Shown: positions 1-11,878, counted from the stretch's first letter. The stretch: 64,000 bases of DNA from Yoonia sp. (GCF_018402175.1 NZ_JAGYJK010000018.1:124001-188000), one strand, 5' to 3'. The notes: generated from the letters alone by a model not told the origin. A program made the numbers and translations.

Positions 1-1945
<1,945 letters not shown>

Positions 1946-1956
1946 ACGATCACGCC

Positions 1957-2601
1957 ATGACGGCCCGCGCCGCATTTCTGCGGGCCGTGGGGCCGCGGCT
2001 TTTGCATTGCACCGCGCGCAGCAACCTGTCGGGTATCCATCTGAACGGGTTGATGCCGCCCGCCCTGCTGGCGCAAAAGGCGCGGCGCGATCCGGCCGCG
2101 CTGGCGCTGCGCCGCGACCGCGTTTTGCTGACGCTGCCCGACAGCACCAGCGCACGGCTGAACCATCAACTGCCGATCCTGCAGGGGCTGGCCGCCGCCA
2201 ACCGCATCATCGACGGCCATGACGCCACCAGCTGGGCACGCCAGCTGGATGCGCGTGTGTTCTTTTGGCCCGCCCACAAGGGGCGCGCTTTTGCCGACAG
2301 TATCCGGCGTAACAGCGAGATCGCACTGATCTGGTTTGACAGTGGCGCTCTGTTCGACGCACTTGGCCCCGCGCTTTGGCTGTCGCCGATCAACAGCGGC
2401 AATTTCCGCCAAGGCGGCGCGCGCGCACGGCGTGGCGACTGGCTCTATTGCCGCGCCACAGACGGGATCGCCGCGTTCCGCCACAACCGGCGCGACCGTG
2501 GCCTGATCGCAGGCACCGACAGGGTCAGCGAAGTGTCCTTGACCGGTGCCATCTCGGCCCGTTTGTTCCACGATCTTGCCCCTGACATTGACGAAGGCTA
2601 G
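1957..2601 (+). CDS. Hypothetical protein resembling the DUF7002 family
   Basis: A 214-residue soluble protein of unknown function. It resembles DUF7002 proteins: an N-terminal LLHCTARSNLSGIHLNGLMPPALL segment (the LYHxT...I..xGL pattern), a central NHQLPILQ segment, ARVFFWP near residue 86, and LWLSPINSGN near residue 140. Those are the conserved blocks I know from that family; membership is inferred from pattern, not a search. It starts 33 bp after eno, beyond the hairpin repeat, and its stop codon lies 4 bp before the next start, so it is probably co-transcribed with the cupin gene that follows. No signal peptide or membrane segment is seen. Confidence 0.75.
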   Translation: MTARAAFLRAVGPRLLHCTARSNLSGIHLNGLMPPALLAQKARRDPAALALRRDRVLLTLPDSTSARLNHQLPILQGLAAANRIIDGHDATSWARQLDARVFFWPAHKGRAFADSIRRNSEIALIWFDSGALFDALGPALWLSPINSGNFRQGGARARRGDWLYCRATDGIAAFRHNRRDRGLIAGTDRVSEVSLTGAISARLFHDLAPDIDEG

Positions 2602-2605
2602 CCCC

Positions 2606-3034
2606 ATGACCGCCGACGATATCATCGCCCATCTGCACCTGGCCCCGCATCCCGAAGGCGGCTTTTACCGCCAGACATGGGTCGCGCAGAACGCGGGCCG
2701 TCCGGTCGGGACCTGCATTTATTTCCTGCTCAAAGCCGGTGCCGCCAGCCATTGGCACCGCGTCGATGCCGTCGAAATCTGGCATTATTACGCCGGCGCG
2801 CCGCTGATCTTGTCGCTGGCGCCCGATGATGCAGGCCCTGCTGTGGATCATGTGCTGGGGCCTGATCTGATCGCGGGGCAGCTGCCGCAAGTCATCGTGC
2901 CGGACCAGCATTGGCAGGCCGCGCGCAGCACGGGTGACTGGACGCTGGTCGGCTGCACCGTGTCGCCGGGGTTCGATTTTGCGGGGTTTTCGCTGGCGGA
3001 ACCGGGGTTTGATATTCCGCGCGGTCGCGCCTGA
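2606..3034 (+). CDS. Cupin domain protein, DUF985 type
   Basis: A 142-residue single-domain cupin of the DUF985 (Cupin_5) family. The blocks HPEGGFYRQTW, TCIYFLLKAGAASHWHRVDAVEIWHYYAGAPLIL and GCTVSPGFDFAGFSLAEPGFD are all present, including the His and Glu residues (SHWHR...EIWHYY) that normally line the beta-barrel pocket. No reaction is established for this family, although sugar-epimerase-like or metal-binding roles have been considered. The ATG at 2606 was chosen because the N-terminal homology MTADDIIAHLHLAPHPEGG begins here. It directly follows the DUF7002-like gene and its stop overlaps a dispersed repeat; a strong hairpin at 3075-3106 then separates it from convergent nrdJ. Confidence 0.88.
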   Translation: MTADDIIAHLHLAPHPEGGFYRQTWVAQNAGRPVGTCIYFLLKAGAASHWHRVDAVEIWHYYAGAPLILSLAPDDAGPAVDHVLGPDLIAGQLPQVIVPDQHWQAARSTGDWTLVGCTVSPGFDFAGFSLAEPGFDIPRGRA

Positions 3035-3053
3035 GTATTTTTGGAAAAGAGAA
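3033..3053 (-). repeat. Post-stop dispersed repeat, copy in inverted orientation
   Basis: On the minus strand this reads CTTCTCTTTTCCAAAAATAC, followed by TC. It closely matches the stretch found directly after moeA, purL and mmsB. It overlaps the stop codon of the DUF985 gene. Orientation is opposite to the other copies. Confidence 0.6.
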
Positions 3054-3074
3054 GTTGAAAGACGAGAGCGTCAG

Positions 3075-3106
3075 GCCGCCCCCCAAGGATCGACTTGGGG
3101 GGCGGC
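3075..3106. terminator. Probable bidirectional terminator between cupin gene and nrdJ
   Basis: A perfect 13-bp stem, GCCGCCCCCCAAG / CTTGGGGGGCGGC, encloses the loop GATCGA, and is followed on the plus strand by TGGATTGTTTG. It sits in the 94-bp space between two convergent genes and can end transcription from either side; the T-tract is weak. Confidence 0.65.
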
Positions 3107-3128
3107 TGGATTGTTTGAATAAACGAAC

Positions 3129-6100
3129 TTAGCTACAGCCGCTTGTCCCGCCGCAGGTGTTGCATTTCATGCAGGTGCCATTGCGCACCAGCGTGTAATT
3201 GCCACATTCGCCGCAAGCCTCGCCTTCATAGCCCTGCATCTTGGCCTTGTCACGAGCGGACAGGCTGGTTGCGGTTTCCACCACCAAGGTTTGCACCATG
3301 CTGGCGGTGCCCGATGCCACGGGGGCAATGGCGGGCGCGGTTTGCAGGGCCATCAGATCTTGTGGCATCCGCTTGCGCAGATAGCCAGTCGACGAGATCT
3401 GCTTGAGCACTTCGAGCGAGCGTGACGCCGCATTTTCGCTTGGCGTGCGGACGTTGGCAACGCCTTCCGCCTCGCCCCGGCCGATGTCGTCGAAGGCCGC
3501 ACCTTCGGGTTTCACATGCGCGAGATCGGTGCGGTCGAGGTAGCTGACAGCGAGTTCGCGGAAGATGTAATCCAGGATCGATGTCGCATTCTTGATGCTG
3601 TCATTGCCCTGCACCATGCCCGCGGGTTCGAATTTGGTGAAGGTGAAGGCATCGACGAATTCCTCCAGCGGCACGCCGTATTGCAGACCGACCGAAACGG
3701 CGATGGCGAAGTTGTTCATCATCGCGCGGAAACCGGCACCTTCCTTGTGCATGTCGATGAAAATCTCGCCCAACTGGCCGCTTTCATATTCGCCGGTGCG
3801 CAGATAGACCTTATGCCCACCAACGATGGCCTTTTGGGTGTAGCCCTTGCGCCGCTGCGGCATCTTTTCGCGTTCGCGGTTGCGGATTTCGCGGATGATG
3901 ATCTTTTCCACGATCTTTTCGGCCAGAACGGCGGCCTTTTCATGGTGGTTGCCGCTTTCCAGCACTTCGCGTGCCTCGTCGTCATCCTCGACCAGCGCGG
4001 ATGCCAGTGGCTGCGACAGTTTCGAGCCGTCACGGTAGAGCGCATTGGCCTTCACACCCAGCGACCACGACAGCTCATAGGCTTTCTGACAATCCTCGAT
4101 CGTGGCGTCATTGGGCATGTTGATCGTCTTGGAAATCGCACCCGAGATGAAAGACTGCGCAGCCGCCATCATATAGATATGGCTGTCAACGCTCAGATAA
4201 CGCTTGCCTTTCTTGCCGCAGGGGTTGGCGCAGTCGAAGACCGAGTAATGGTCTTCGCGCAGGAACGGCGCGCCTTCCAGGGTCATGGTGCCGCAGACAT
4301 GGTCATTGGCGGCCTCGATATCCTGCTTGGAATAGCCAAGGTGGCGCAGCAGATCGAAGGTCGGATCGTTCAGTTTCGCCTCTGGGATGCCCAAAGTCTT
4401 GGTGCAGAAATCCTGCCCCAGCGTCCATTGGTTGAACACAAAGCGGATATCAAAGGCAGAGCGCAGCGCCCCTTCGACCTTGTCGAGTTCCGCTTGACCG
4501 AAACCATGCCCGATCAGCGATGTGTGGTTGATCGCAGGCGCCTGCCCCATTGAGCCGTGACCGACTGCATAGGCGATGATTTCTTCGATCTGGGCAGACC
4601 CATAGCCGAGCTTTTCGAGTGCGGCGGGCACCGATTGGTTGATGATCTTGAAATACCCGCCACCGGCCAGTTTCTTGAACTTCACCAGCGCGAAATCAGG
4701 CTCGATCCCGGTTGTGTCACAATCCATCACCAGACCGATCGTGCCGGTCGGCGCGATGACGCTGACTTGCGCATTGCGATAGCCATGCGCCTCGCCCAGG
4801 CGCAGCGCCTCGTCCCAGCTTTCCACGGCCAGTTTGACCAGACGGTCGTCGGGGCAATTGGCATGGTCCAGCGGCACGGGTTTCACATCCAGTGCTTCAT
4901 AGCCGTCTGCCTTGCCATAGGCGGCGTTGCGATGGTTGCGGATGACGCGCAGCATGTGATTTGCGTTCTTGGCATAGCCCGGGAATGCGCCCAGTTCGCC
5001 TGCCATTTCCGCAGATGTGGCATAGGATACGCCGGTCATGATTGCGGTCAGCGCAGCGCCCATGGCGCGGCCTTCGGCGCTGTCATAGCCGAAACCCATA
5101 TTCATCAGCAAACCGCCGATATTGGCATAGCCCAGACCCAAGGTGCGGAAATCATAGGACCGCTGCGCGATTTCCTTGGACGGGAATTGCGCCATCATCA
5201 CCGAGATTTCGAGCGTCACGGTCCACAGACGGGTGGCGTGCATGTAATCTTCGACCTGAAACTGCCCGTCCTTGTAAAACGTCAGCAGGTTCATCGAGGC
5301 CAGGTTACAGGCCGTGTCGTCAAGGAACATATATTCCGAACAGGGGTTCGACCCGCGGATTGCGCCATCTTCGGGGCAGGTGTGCCAGGCGTTGACGGTG
5401 TCGTGGTACTGGATGCCCGGATCGGCACAGGCCCATGCGGCATGGCCCACCTGTTCCCACAGATCGCGCGCCTTGATGATTTTCGCGACTTCGCCGTTCT
5501 TGCGGTTGATCAGCTTCCACATCTCGTCGTTTTCGACGGCCTTGAGGAAGGCATCAGTCACGCGGATCGAGTTGTTGGAATTCTGGCCAGACACGGACGA
5601 ATAGGCCTCGGAATCCCAATCGGTATCATAGGTCGGGAATTCGATGCTGGTATGGCCTTGCTTGGCGTAATCCAGCACGCGCTTGATATAGGTTTCAGGG
5701 ATCGCCGAGCGTTTGGCGTCTTTCACTGCGGCGGCCAATGTTTCATTGGTCTTGGGGTCATAGGCGGCAATTTCTTCGCCGTCCCATGATTTGATCGCCG
5801 CGAAAATCGCATTCAGATAGCGCTCGTGCATCTTGGACCCGGCGACGATGGATGCCACCTTTTGTTCCTCGATCACCTTCCAGTTGATGAATTCTTCGAT
5901 ATCGGGGTGGTCGGCATCGACGATGACCATCTTGGCCGCGCGGCGCGTGGTGCCGCCCGATTTGATCGCGCCCGCTGCGCGGTCACCGATTTTCAGGAAA
6001 CCCATCAGGCCCGATGATTTGCCACCGCCGGACAGTTTTTCGCCCTCGCCGCGCAGGGATGAAAAGTTGGTGCCGGTGCCAGAGCCGTATTTGAACAGGC

Positions 6101-6743
6101 GCGCCTCACGCACCCACAAATCCATGATCCCGCCTTCGTTGACCAGATCGTCGGCCACGGATTGGATGAAACAGGCATGCGGCTGCGGATGTTCGTAGGA
6201 GGATGTTGATTTGGTCAGCTCGCCGGTCTGGTAATCAACATAATAATGCCCCTGCGCCGGACCATCGATACCGTAAGCCCAATGCAGGCCGGTGTTGAAC
6301 CACTGCGGGCTGTTGGGGGCCGCGCGCTGGCTGGCCAGCATGTGGCGCATTTCGTCGAAATAGGCGCGCGCGTCGGCCTCGGTCGTGAAATAGCCGCCCT
6401 TCCAGCCCCAATAGGTCCATGCCCCGGCCAGACGGTCGAACACCTGCTTGGCGCTGATTTCACCGCCGAATGTCGCATTTTTGGCTGGGACAGATTTCCA
6501 CAGGAATTCTGGCACGCCCTTTTCTTTGACCTTTGTGGTCGCAGACGGCACGCCGGCCTTGCGGAAATATTTCTGCGCGATCACGTCGGATGCGACCTGG
6601 CTCCAGCTTGCCGGAATTTCACAATCATCGAGCTTAAATACGATGGTGCCATCCGGATTGCGGATCTCAGAGGTCGTGGTCTTGAACGCCAGCGCTGCAT
6701 AAGCATCTGCGCCTTCGGTCGTGAAATTCCGTTCGATTTTCAT
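3129..6743 (-). CDS. nrdJ: Adenosylcobalamin-dependent ribonucleoside-diphosphate reductase (class II)
   Basis: Makes deoxyribonucleotides for DNA synthesis using coenzyme B12 to generate the active-site radical, so it works with or without oxygen. The protein has 1204 residues. The N-terminal region ([18 protein letters not shown]) leads into the ten-stranded barrel with the active-site loop [16 protein letters not shown] near residue 464 and [42 protein letters not shown] later. A TSCPD-like lid region ([26 protein letters not shown]) follows. The C-terminus has the Cys-rich tail [23 protein letters not shown]. The start at 6743 was chosen for homology ([15 protein letters not shown]) and for AAGGGG upstream; the open frame continues a further 39 codons without homology. 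No other reductase class is in the window. Confidence 0.97.
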   Translation of the reverse strand: MKIERNFTTEGADAYAALAFKTTTSEIRNPDGTIVFKLDDCEIPASWSQVASDVIAQKYFRKAGVPSATTKVKEKGVPEFLWKSVPAKNATFGGEISAKQVFDRLAGAWTYWGWKGGYFTTEADARAYFDEMRHMLASQRAAPNSPQWFNTGLHWAYGIDGPAQGHYYVDYQTGELTKSTSSYEHPQPHACFIQSVADDLVNEGGIMDLWVREARLFKYGSGTGTNFSSLRGEGEKLSGGGKSSGLMGFLKIGDRAAGAIKSGGTTRRAAKMVIVDADHPDIEEFINWKVIEEQKVASIVAGSKMHERYLNAIFAAIKSWDGEEIAAYDPKTNETLAAAVKDAKRSAIPETYIKRVLDYAKQGHTSIEFPTYDTDWDSEAYSSVSGQNSNNSIRVTDAFLKAVENDEMWKLINRKNGEVAKIIKARDLWEQVGHAAWACADPGIQYHDTVNAWHTCPEDGAIRGSNPCSEYMFLDDTACNLASMNLLTFYKDGQFQVEDYMHATRLWTVTLEISVMMAQFPSKEIAQRSYDFRTLGLGYANIGGLLMNMGFGYDSAEGRAMGAALTAIMTGVSYATSAEMAGELGAFPGYAKNANHMLRVIRNHRNAAYGKADGYEALDVKPVPLDHANCPDDRLVKLAVESWDEALRLGEAHGYRNAQVSVIAPTGTIGLVMDCDTTGIEPDFALVKFKKLAGGGYFKIINQSVPAALEKLGYGSAQIEEIIAYAVGHGSMGQAPAINHTSLIGHGFGQAELDKVEGALRSAFDIRFVFNQWTLGQDFCTKTLGIPEAKLNDPTFDLLRHLGYSKQDIEAANDHVCGTMTLEGAPFLREDHYSVFDCANPCGKKGKRYLSVDSHIYMMAAAQSFISGAISKTINMPNDATIEDCQKAYELSWSLGVKANALYRDGSKLSQPLASALVEDDDEAREVLESGNHHEKAAVLAEKIVEKIIIREIRNREREKMPQRRKGYTQKAIVGGHKVYLRTGEYESGQLGEIFIDMHKEGAGFRAMMNNFAIAVSVGLQYGVPLEEFVDAFTFTKFEPAGMVQGNDSIKNATSILDYIFRELAVSYLDRTDLAHVKPEGAAFDDIGRGEAEGVANVRTPSENAASRSLEVLKQISSTGYLRKRMPQDLMALQTAPAIAPVASGTASMVQTLVVETATSLSARDKAKMQGYEGEACGECGNYTLVRNGTCMKCNTCGGTSGCS

Positions 6744-7258
6744 GTCTCTGCCCCTTTTGGATGGCCGTCGTTGCGGCCCGTATTTGTTAAGCACCATTTG
6801 CACAGCGCAGCCTGAAAGGGCGATTTTACCAAGCAAACCAGCGCAGCCCGTACAACGCACGGTCTGTTTGGAAACACATTCCAGTCTGGCACTTCGCTAA
6901 TTGATCGTCCCCACGCCGACGCGACATATGGTGGTGTCTGGGCGGCTTGGTTAAAGTGGCGCATCTATACCTAGTGGGTCAACGTTTTTTTAACACCAAA
7001 TGCAGATTTTTTCGATTGACGCGCAGCGGCAGGGATGCACCGAAAAAAGGCGGATGATTCACCCACCAAACCATCCACAGCCCCTTACACGAAGTGCTGC
7101 AAAGAAACTCTTTGTCTCTTTTGGCTTAGCGGTGAATTCTGTCTGATGGCATGAATTATCCACAGTCCGGCGCCAATCTTGAGCCACCAGCGGCGCATGC
7201 AACGTCAAAACAACAGCCCAAAGGGCAATTGCTGACATCTCACCAAAACTTGGATTTA
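6744..7258. other. Long intergenic region upstream of nrdJ with DnaA-box-like sites
   Basis: About 515 bases without a convincing gene, more AT-rich than its surroundings around 6965-7020. It must hold the nrdJ promoter on the minus strand; a TTGACC hexamer (minus strand, 6977-6982) is a possible -35, but I see no good -10 at the right distance. A consensus DnaA box TTATCCACA lies at 7156-7164 and a near match CCATCCACA at 7071-7079. I looked for a cobalamin riboswitch and for NrdR boxes and found neither in convincing form. Confidence 0.5.
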
Positions 7259-7335
7259 TGGTCGGGGCGGAGAGATTCGAACTCCCGACCCTCTGTTCCC
7301 AAAACAGATGCGCTACCAGGCTGCGCTACGCCCCG
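7259..7335 (-). tRNA. tRNA-Pro(UGG)
   Basis: The minus strand folds as a cloverleaf: acceptor CGGGGCG / CGCCCCG with discriminator A and an encoded CCA end; D arm GCGCAGCCTGGTAGCGC; anticodon stem TCTGT / ACAGA around the loop TTTGGGA, giving anticodon TGG; and T arm GTCGGGAGTTCGAATCTCTCC, where the T loop TTCGAAT is standard. Length is 77 nt with CCA. It lies 43 bp downstream of the DUF192 gene on the same strand and might be co-transcribed with it. Confidence 0.95.
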
Positions 7336-7378
7336 AACCGAGGCTGTCTTTAGCCCCCCCCGACTGATTTGAAAAGCC

Positions 7379-7855
7379 CTAACTGTCGGTCTTTTCGCGA
7401 CAAGGTGAAATTGCGTCAGCGCCGAAACTTGGGTGCTGCATCACATCGCCCACAGCGATTCCCAGACGCGCGGCCAGCCCGCCATTGATCTCCAGCACCA
7501 TCTGCACCCCGTCCCCGCCGGGAATCGGGGTCAGGTCGCCGGGGATGGCATTTTCATGCACCCGCAGGATTTCGCCCTGCGGGCTGGCAAAGATCATGTC
7601 CAACGGAATCAGGGTGTTCTTCATCCAGAAACTGACGGCCTGCGGGCGGTCGTAGACAAACAGCATCCCCGTCATGCGCGGCATGGTTTCGACATACATC
7701 AGCCCCTGCGCGCGGGTCGCGGGCGTATCGGCGATCTCGACCGTGAATGTCGCCTGCCCCCAATCACCGCGAATCGTCACGCGGTCCTCGGCGCAGGCAG
7801 CGGCGGCCAGCTGTGCCGCCATCCCCAGAACCAGCGCGAGAATCAGAGCCTTCAT
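7379..7855 (-). CDS. DUF192 family exported protein
   Basis: A 158-residue protein with an N-terminal signal peptide (MKALILALVLGMAAQLAAAA) and one DUF192 domain. The domain shows TRAQGLMYVETMPRMTGMLFVYDRPQAVSFWMKNTLIPLDMIF, VHENAIPGDLTPIPGG and MVLEINGGLAARLGIAVGD, the conserved parts of the fold. It is probably periplasmic; no molecular function is known for the family. The ATG at 7855 overlaps the TGA of the cold-shock gene (ATGA), so the two are translationally coupled. An in-frame start six codons upstream is less likely because it would spoil the signal peptide. Confidence 0.88.
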   Translation of the reverse strand: MKALILALVLGMAAQLAAAACAEDRVTIRGDWGQATFTVEIADTPATRAQGLMYVETMPRMTGMLFVYDRPQAVSFWMKNTLIPLDMIFASPQGEILRVHENAIPGDLTPIPGGDGVQMVLEINGGLAARLGIAVGDVMQHPSFGADAISPCREKTDS

Positions 7856-8379
7856 TTTGCCGCAGCTTCCCAACCGACAATGTCGATCGCCATGCGTCCG
7901 CGTTCGCCATCGACCAGACGCAGGCCAATCGCCTCGCCTGATTGCAGGTCGGACAGGCCGGACCGGCGCAACACCTCGATATGGATGAACACATCGTCCG
8001 AACTGCCGAACACATTGGCGAAACCGAATCCCTTAGCCTTGTCGAACCATTTGACGCGGGCAGGCTCGATCGGGCGTTTGGCGATGTCCTCGGGCGTGAA
8101 ATCTGACATATCACGCAACGGCAAAGCAGAATCCGCATGCGGCGGCGTGATCGAGATCACCTCGACCGCCTGCAACCCGCGCTGGGTGTCTTGCACCATC
8201 AGGTCGATGCGCGATCCATCCACGACCGACCCCTGCCCGAAATTGCGCAGCACATTGGCATGCAGCAAAATATCCGGCCCACCCAGCTCTGCGATGACAA
8301 AGCCGAAACCCTTTGTCGGATCAAACCACTTTACCTGACCTTGCACCCGCCGAAGGTAGGCGGTCTCTTGCGTTTCCAT
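7852..8379 (-). CDS. Cold-shock protein with two cold-shock domains
   Basis: A 175-residue RNA/DNA-binding protein with two CSD folds. The first spans about residues 12-75 (GQVKWFDPTKGFGFVIAELG, DILLHANVL) and the second about 106-170 (ARVKWFDKAKGFGFANVFG, DVFIHIEVL). Both retain the RNP1 core KGFGF. The RNP2-like strands read LLHAN and FIHIE instead of the usual VHxSA. Typical CspA proteins have one domain of about 70 residues; two-domain forms are common in alphaproteobacteria. The ATG at 8379 has AGGAAGAGAAG just before it. It is probably an RNA chaperone acting in cold or stationary phase, first gene of a unit with the DUF192 gene. Confidence 0.92.
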   Translation of the reverse strand: METQETAYLRRVQGQVKWFDPTKGFGFVIAELGGPDILLHANVLRNFGQGSVVDGSRIDLMVQDTQRGLQAVEVISITPPHADSALPLRDMSDFTPEDIAKRPIEPARVKWFDKAKGFGFANVFGSSDDVFIHIEVLRRSGLSDLQSGEAIGLRLVDGERGRMAIDIVGWEAAAK

Positions 8380-8494
8380 CTTCTCTTCCTTTTGACGCGG
8401 CACTCGTCCCGCACTACGCCCATATACTTTTCGTTCCACCACATATCACAGGGCCAAGGCCGGGCTGATATGGGCCGATCTGATCGCCATACCC

Positions 8495-9100
8495 TTAGGG
8501 ACTAAGGCGGGTGATCTTCCAGTTGCCGTCTTTTGTCTCTCGCGACCACCGAAACCGGTCATGTAGACGAAAAGCGCCATCTGCCCAGAACTCTATTTCA
8601 AGCGGCGTAATCCGGAAGCCGCCCCAATATGGCGGCCGCGCCGGATTTGGTCCCAGTTGCAGGGTCTTTTTTGCGACCTCTGCCATCAGTGTGCTGCGCG
8701 ATTCAAGCGGCTGCGATTGCCGTGACGCCCAGGCGCCGATCCGGCTTGGCAGCGATCTGGTTGCATAATAGGCATCCGCAACCGGCCCATCTTCGCGCGT
8801 CACCAGCCCGCGGACGCGGACCTGCCGCGCCAACGATTTCCAGTGCATGACAAATGCCGCCTTGCCCGACGCATCAATCTCGACAGCCTTGCGACCTTCG
8901 TAATTAGTGTAAAAAACAAAGGCCTCCGGTTCAATCTCTTTCAACAGAACCATGCGGACATTTGGCAGGCCCGCGGCATCGACAGTGGCCAAGGCGATTG
9001 CATTCGGATCGGATGGCTCTGTTTGCGCAGCCGACGCCAGCCATTGCTGCGCAATGACAAACGGGTCTTCACCCGCAAAAATACCAGCACGATCAGACAT
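8495..9100 (-). CDS. pdxH: Pyridoxamine 5'-phosphate oxidase
   Basis: FMN-dependent enzyme that oxidises pyridoxamine or pyridoxine 5'-phosphate to pyridoxal 5'-phosphate, the last step of vitamin B6 cofactor synthesis and salvage. The 201 residues show the FMN-binding split barrel: [44 protein letters not shown], and the C-terminal dimerisation block [17 protein letters not shown]...RLHDRFRW with KITRLSP at the end, as in E. coli PdxH. The start at 9100 (MSDRAGIF) has GGGAG upstream. It is transcribed divergently from fabI, with 152 bp between the two starts. Confidence 0.97.
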   Translation of the reverse strand: MSDRAGIFAGEDPFVIAQQWLASAAQTEPSDPNAIALATVDAAGLPNVRMVLLKEIEPEAFVFYTNYEGRKAVEIDASGKAAFVMHWKSLARQVRVRGLVTREDGPVADAYYATRSLPSRIGAWASRQSQPLESRSTLMAEVAKKTLQLGPNPARPPYWGGFRITPLEIEFWADGAFRLHDRFRWSRETKDGNWKITRLSP

Positions 9101-9252
9101 TGCCGATCTCCCCCATGCCCCAAGCGCTAGGCTTAGGATCAAAAAGAGCCAGTATCAACCGCTTTAAGGAAGAGACCGCGCGCTGCTGGCATCTAGGCAA
9201 CCGGCGGGCGACCGTGCTAGGGACCGTGAAACAAATCTTAAAGGGTGCTCTG

Positions 9253-10059
9253 ATGACCTCACAATTGATGCAAGGCAAACGCGGGCTGATCATGGGGCTT
9301 GCGAATGACAAATCCATCGCCTGGGGCATCGCCAAGGCCTGCGCCGATGCCGGTGCGGAACTTGCGTTTTCCTATCAGGGCGAGGCGCTGAAAAAACGCG
9401 TCGATCCGCTGGCGCAATCGGTCGGGTCCGACACCGTGCTGCCCTGTGACGTGGGCGACGAGGCGTCGATCGACGCGCTTTTCGCAGCGCTCGAGGCGAA
9501 ATGGGGCAAGCTTGATTTCGTGGTCCATGCCATCGGGTTTTCCGACAAGAACGAATTGCGCGGCCGCTATGTCGATACCAGCCGGTCCAATTTCCTGATG
9601 TCGATGGATATCTCGGTCTATTCCTTCACGGCCGTGGTGCAGCGCGCCGAAAAGATGATGACAGATGGCGGCTCCTGCCTGACGCTGACCTATTACGGCG
9701 CTGAAAAGGTGATGCCGCATTACAACGTGATGGGCGTGGCCAAGGCCGCATTGGAAGCCTCCGTGCGCTATCTGGCCGAGGATCTGGGCAAGAAAAACAT
9801 CCGCGTCAACGCGATCAGCGCCGGCACGATCAAGACGCTGGCGGCCTCGGGCATCGGCGATTTCCGCTATATCATGAAATGGAACGAATATAATTCCCCC
9901 CTGCGGCGCACCGTGACGCAGGACGAGGTGGGCAAATCCTCGCTTTACCTGCTGTCGGATCTGGCCAGCGCGGTCACCGGCGAAGTGCTGCACGTCGATG
10001 CAGGCTATCACGTCGTCGGCATGAAGGCCGTCGATGCCCCCGATATCACCAAGGACTGA
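9253..10059 (+). CDS. fabI: Enoyl-[acyl-carrier-protein] reductase (NADH)
   Basis: Final reducing step in each round of fatty-acid elongation, turning trans-2-enoyl-ACP into acyl-ACP with NADH. The 268-residue short-chain dehydrogenase fold starts with [22 protein letters not shown]. Its catalytic pair is Tyr157 and Lys164 in [13 protein letters not shown], the Y-x6-K spacing of FabI rather than the usual Y-x3-K of short-chain dehydrogenases. [16 protein letters not shown] is the substrate-loop region. The ATG at 9253 fits the family start; upstream AAAGGGTG is the likely ribosome site. Xanthine phosphoribosyltransferase follows after 4 bp and is probably co-transcribed. Confidence 0.97.
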   Translation: MTSQLMQGKRGLIMGLANDKSIAWGIAKACADAGAELAFSYQGEALKKRVDPLAQSVGSDTVLPCDVGDEASIDALFAALEAKWGKLDFVVHAIGFSDKNELRGRYVDTSRSNFLMSMDISVYSFTAVVQRAEKMMTDGGSCLTLTYYGAEKVMPHYNVMGVAKAALEASVRYLAEDLGKKNIRVNAISAGTIKTLAASGIGDFRYIMKWNEYNSPLRRTVTQDEVGKSSLYLLSDLASAVTGEVLHVDAGYHVVGMKAVDAPDITKD

Positions 10060-10063
10060 CGCC

Positions 10064-10567
10064 ATGACCGACCGTTTGCCGCATGAAAAAGGCTTTCACA
10101 TTTCCTGGGACCAGATCCACCGCGACAGCCGGGCCTTGGCCTGGCGGCTCGATGGCCAAGGCCCCGATGACGGCGCATGGCGCGCGGTGGTGGCAATCAC
10201 CCGTGGCGGCATGGCGCCCGCGATGATCGTGGCGCGCGAGCTTGATATCCGCACCGTGGATACGATCAGCGTAAAAAGCTATGACCACCAGAACCAGTCA
10301 GAGGCCCGCGTGCTCAAAGCCCCCGATGCGGCCCTGATGGGCGATGGCACCGGTATTTTGATCGTCGATGATCTGGTGGACAGCGGCAAGACACTGGAAC
10401 TGGTGCGCGCGCTGTTCCCAAAGGCGCATTTCGCCACCGTCTATGCCAAACCCAAAGGCCGCCCGCAGGTCCAGACCTTCATCACCGAAGTATCGCAGGA
10501 CACATGGATTTTCTTTCCATGGGACATGGCGCTGCAATATGTCGAACCTTATCGCGGCAAGGACTGA
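10064..10567 (+). CDS. gpt: Xanthine phosphoribosyltransferase
   Basis: Purine salvage enzyme that joins xanthine or guanine to PRPP, forming XMP or GMP. The 167-residue protein resembles E. coli Gpt: [17 protein letters not shown] at the start, [21 protein letters not shown], and the PRPP-binding motif [16 protein letters not shown] near residue 105. The end [12 protein letters not shown] also matches Gpt, which has FPWD in the purine-contact region. The ATG at 10064 is 4 bp after the fabI stop. A dispersed repeat follows the stop at 10574-10606. Confidence 0.95.
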   Translation: MTDRLPHEKGFHISWDQIHRDSRALAWRLDGQGPDDGAWRAVVAITRGGMAPAMIVARELDIRTVDTISVKSYDHQNQSEARVLKAPDAALMGDGTGILIVDDLVDSGKTLELVRALFPKAHFATVYAKPKGRPQVQTFITEVSQDTWIFFPWDMALQYVEPYRGKD

Positions 10568-10573
10568 TCACCT

Positions 10574-10606
10574 CATCTTCCGAGCCCAAATATCCCCGCC
10601 GGAGGC
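10574..10606 (+). repeat. Post-stop dispersed repeat, divergent copy after gpt
   Basis: CATCTTCCGAGCCCAAATAT followed by CCCCGCCGGAGGC is a diverged relative of the sequence after moeA, purL and mmsB. It starts 6 bases after the gpt stop. GCC-TCC-GGCGGGG at its end can form a small hairpin. Confidence 0.55.
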
Positions 10607-10642
10607 CCAAAAGTTTTTCGGCGCAACCCGTCTGGACCGTCC

Positions 10643-11818
10643 ATGCCAAAATCCCGCACCGCCGCCACCTTTACCCCGCCTGTGATGGCGGCGCGGCGCT
10701 GGCTGGACGGGGTGACGCATCCCGCCGACCGGCCCCTGATCAACGTCAGCCAGGCCGCCCCGGTCCTGGCGCCCCCGCTGGCGCTGCGCGAGGCCGTGGC
10801 CTGCATCATGATGCAGGATACAGATGCCCATCTCTACGGTCCGGTTCTGGGCCTGCCCGCGCTGCGCGATGAAATCGCCGCGCAATGGTCGGCGGCCTAT
10901 GGCGGGCGCATAGACGCAGGTCAGGTCGGCATCACCTCGGGCTGCAACCAGGCCTTCGCTGCCGCCATCGCAGCACTGTGTGGCGAAGGCGATCAGGTGA
11001 TCCTGCCGGTACCTTATTATTTCAACCACCGCATGTGGCTCGATATGGCCGGTGTGACCACGGTGCCGCTGGTTTGCGGCGCGGATATGGTGCCGACAGC
11101 GGATGCAGCGACGGCGCTGATCACGGACCGGACCCGCGCCATCGTGCTGGTCAGCCCGAACAACCCCTGCGGTGTGGAATATCCCGTCAGCACATTGCGC
11201 GCCTTCATGGATCTGGCGCGCAGCAAAGGCATCGCGCTGATCGTGGATGAAACCTACCGCGATTTCGACAGCCGCACGGATGCACCGCATGATCTGTTCA
11301 GCGATCCGGCCTGGGACGATACGCTGATCCAGCTTTATTCCTTTTCCAAGGCCTACCGGCTGACCGGCCACCGTATTGGCGCGGTGCTGACCAACCCTGT
11401 GCGCATGGCCGAGATCGAAAAATTCCTTGATACCGTGGCGATCTGCCCCAACCAGATCGGGCAGCGGGCCGCCCTTTGGGGGATGCAGAACCTGTCGGAC
11501 TGGCTGGCGGGCGAGCGTGCCGAAATCCTCGACCGGCGCGCGGCGATTACCGATCATTTCCCGCAACTCGCCGCCAAGGGCTGGTCGCTGCTGGGAGTTG
11601 GGGCCTATTTCGCCTATCTGGAACATCCTTTTGCGACCTCCTCGGCCGATCTGGCGCAAAGCTTGGTTGCGGATGCGGGCATCCTGCTGTTGCCCGGCAC
11701 CATGTTCATGCCCGACGATATGCCCGCGGGCGAACGCCAGCTGCGCATCGCCTTTGCCAATATCGACCGCGCGGGGATCGCCACGCTGTTCGACAGGCTT
11801 GCCAAGGTCACGGTCTGA
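10643..11818 (+). CDS. PLP-dependent class I/II aminotransferase
   Basis: A 391-residue fold-type I aminotransferase; the amino donor and acceptor are not identifiable. Visible parts: YGPVLGLPALRDEIAAQW (PLP-phosphate region), GITSGCNQAFAAAIAALCGEGD, VSPNNPCGVEYP (the NPxG Asn), LIVDETYRDF (the Asp that pairs with the pyridine nitrogen), YSFSKAYRLTGHRIG with the Schiff-base Lys, and a C-terminal RQLRIAFANI containing the carboxylate-binding Arg. It stands alone between gpt and ppiD, 75 bp after the gpt stop. Aromatic or alanine aminotransferase activities are possible; the family is too broad to choose from sequence alone. Confidence 0.88.
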   Translation: MPKSRTAATFTPPVMAARRWLDGVTHPADRPLINVSQAAPVLAPPLALREAVACIMMQDTDAHLYGPVLGLPALRDEIAAQWSAAYGGRIDAGQVGITSGCNQAFAAAIAALCGEGDQVILPVPYYFNHRMWLDMAGVTTVPLVCGADMVPTADAATALITDRTRAIVLVSPNNPCGVEYPVSTLRAFMDLARSKGIALIVDETYRDFDSRTDAPHDLFSDPAWDDTLIQLYSFSKAYRLTGHRIGAVLTNPVRMAEIEKFLDTVAICPNQIGQRAALWGMQNLSDWLAGERAEILDRRAAITDHFPQLAAKGWSLLGVGAYFAYLEHPFATSSADLAQSLVADAGILLLPGTMFMPDDMPAGERQLRIAFANIDRAGIATLFDRLAKVTV

Positions 11819-11878
11819 CCCTTGCACCCAAGGGCCGCGCCCCTTATTCAGACGCGATAATTCAGGCGGAGCGATGGC

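Noticed and set aside
6744-7020. Cobalamin riboswitch or NrdR boxes before nrdJ
   Set aside because: The conserved B12-box and the paired 16-bp NrdR elements could not be found in acceptable form; only loose partial matches.
6896-7164. Chromosomal origin of replication
   Set aside because: Only one consensus DnaA box and one near match; no box cluster, and neither dnaA, hemE nor parAB is nearby.
7151-7372. Plus-strand reading frame of 73 codons
   Set aside because: It runs antisense across tRNA-Pro and includes the typical translated tRNA antisense pattern ([24 protein letters not shown]); it is an artefact.
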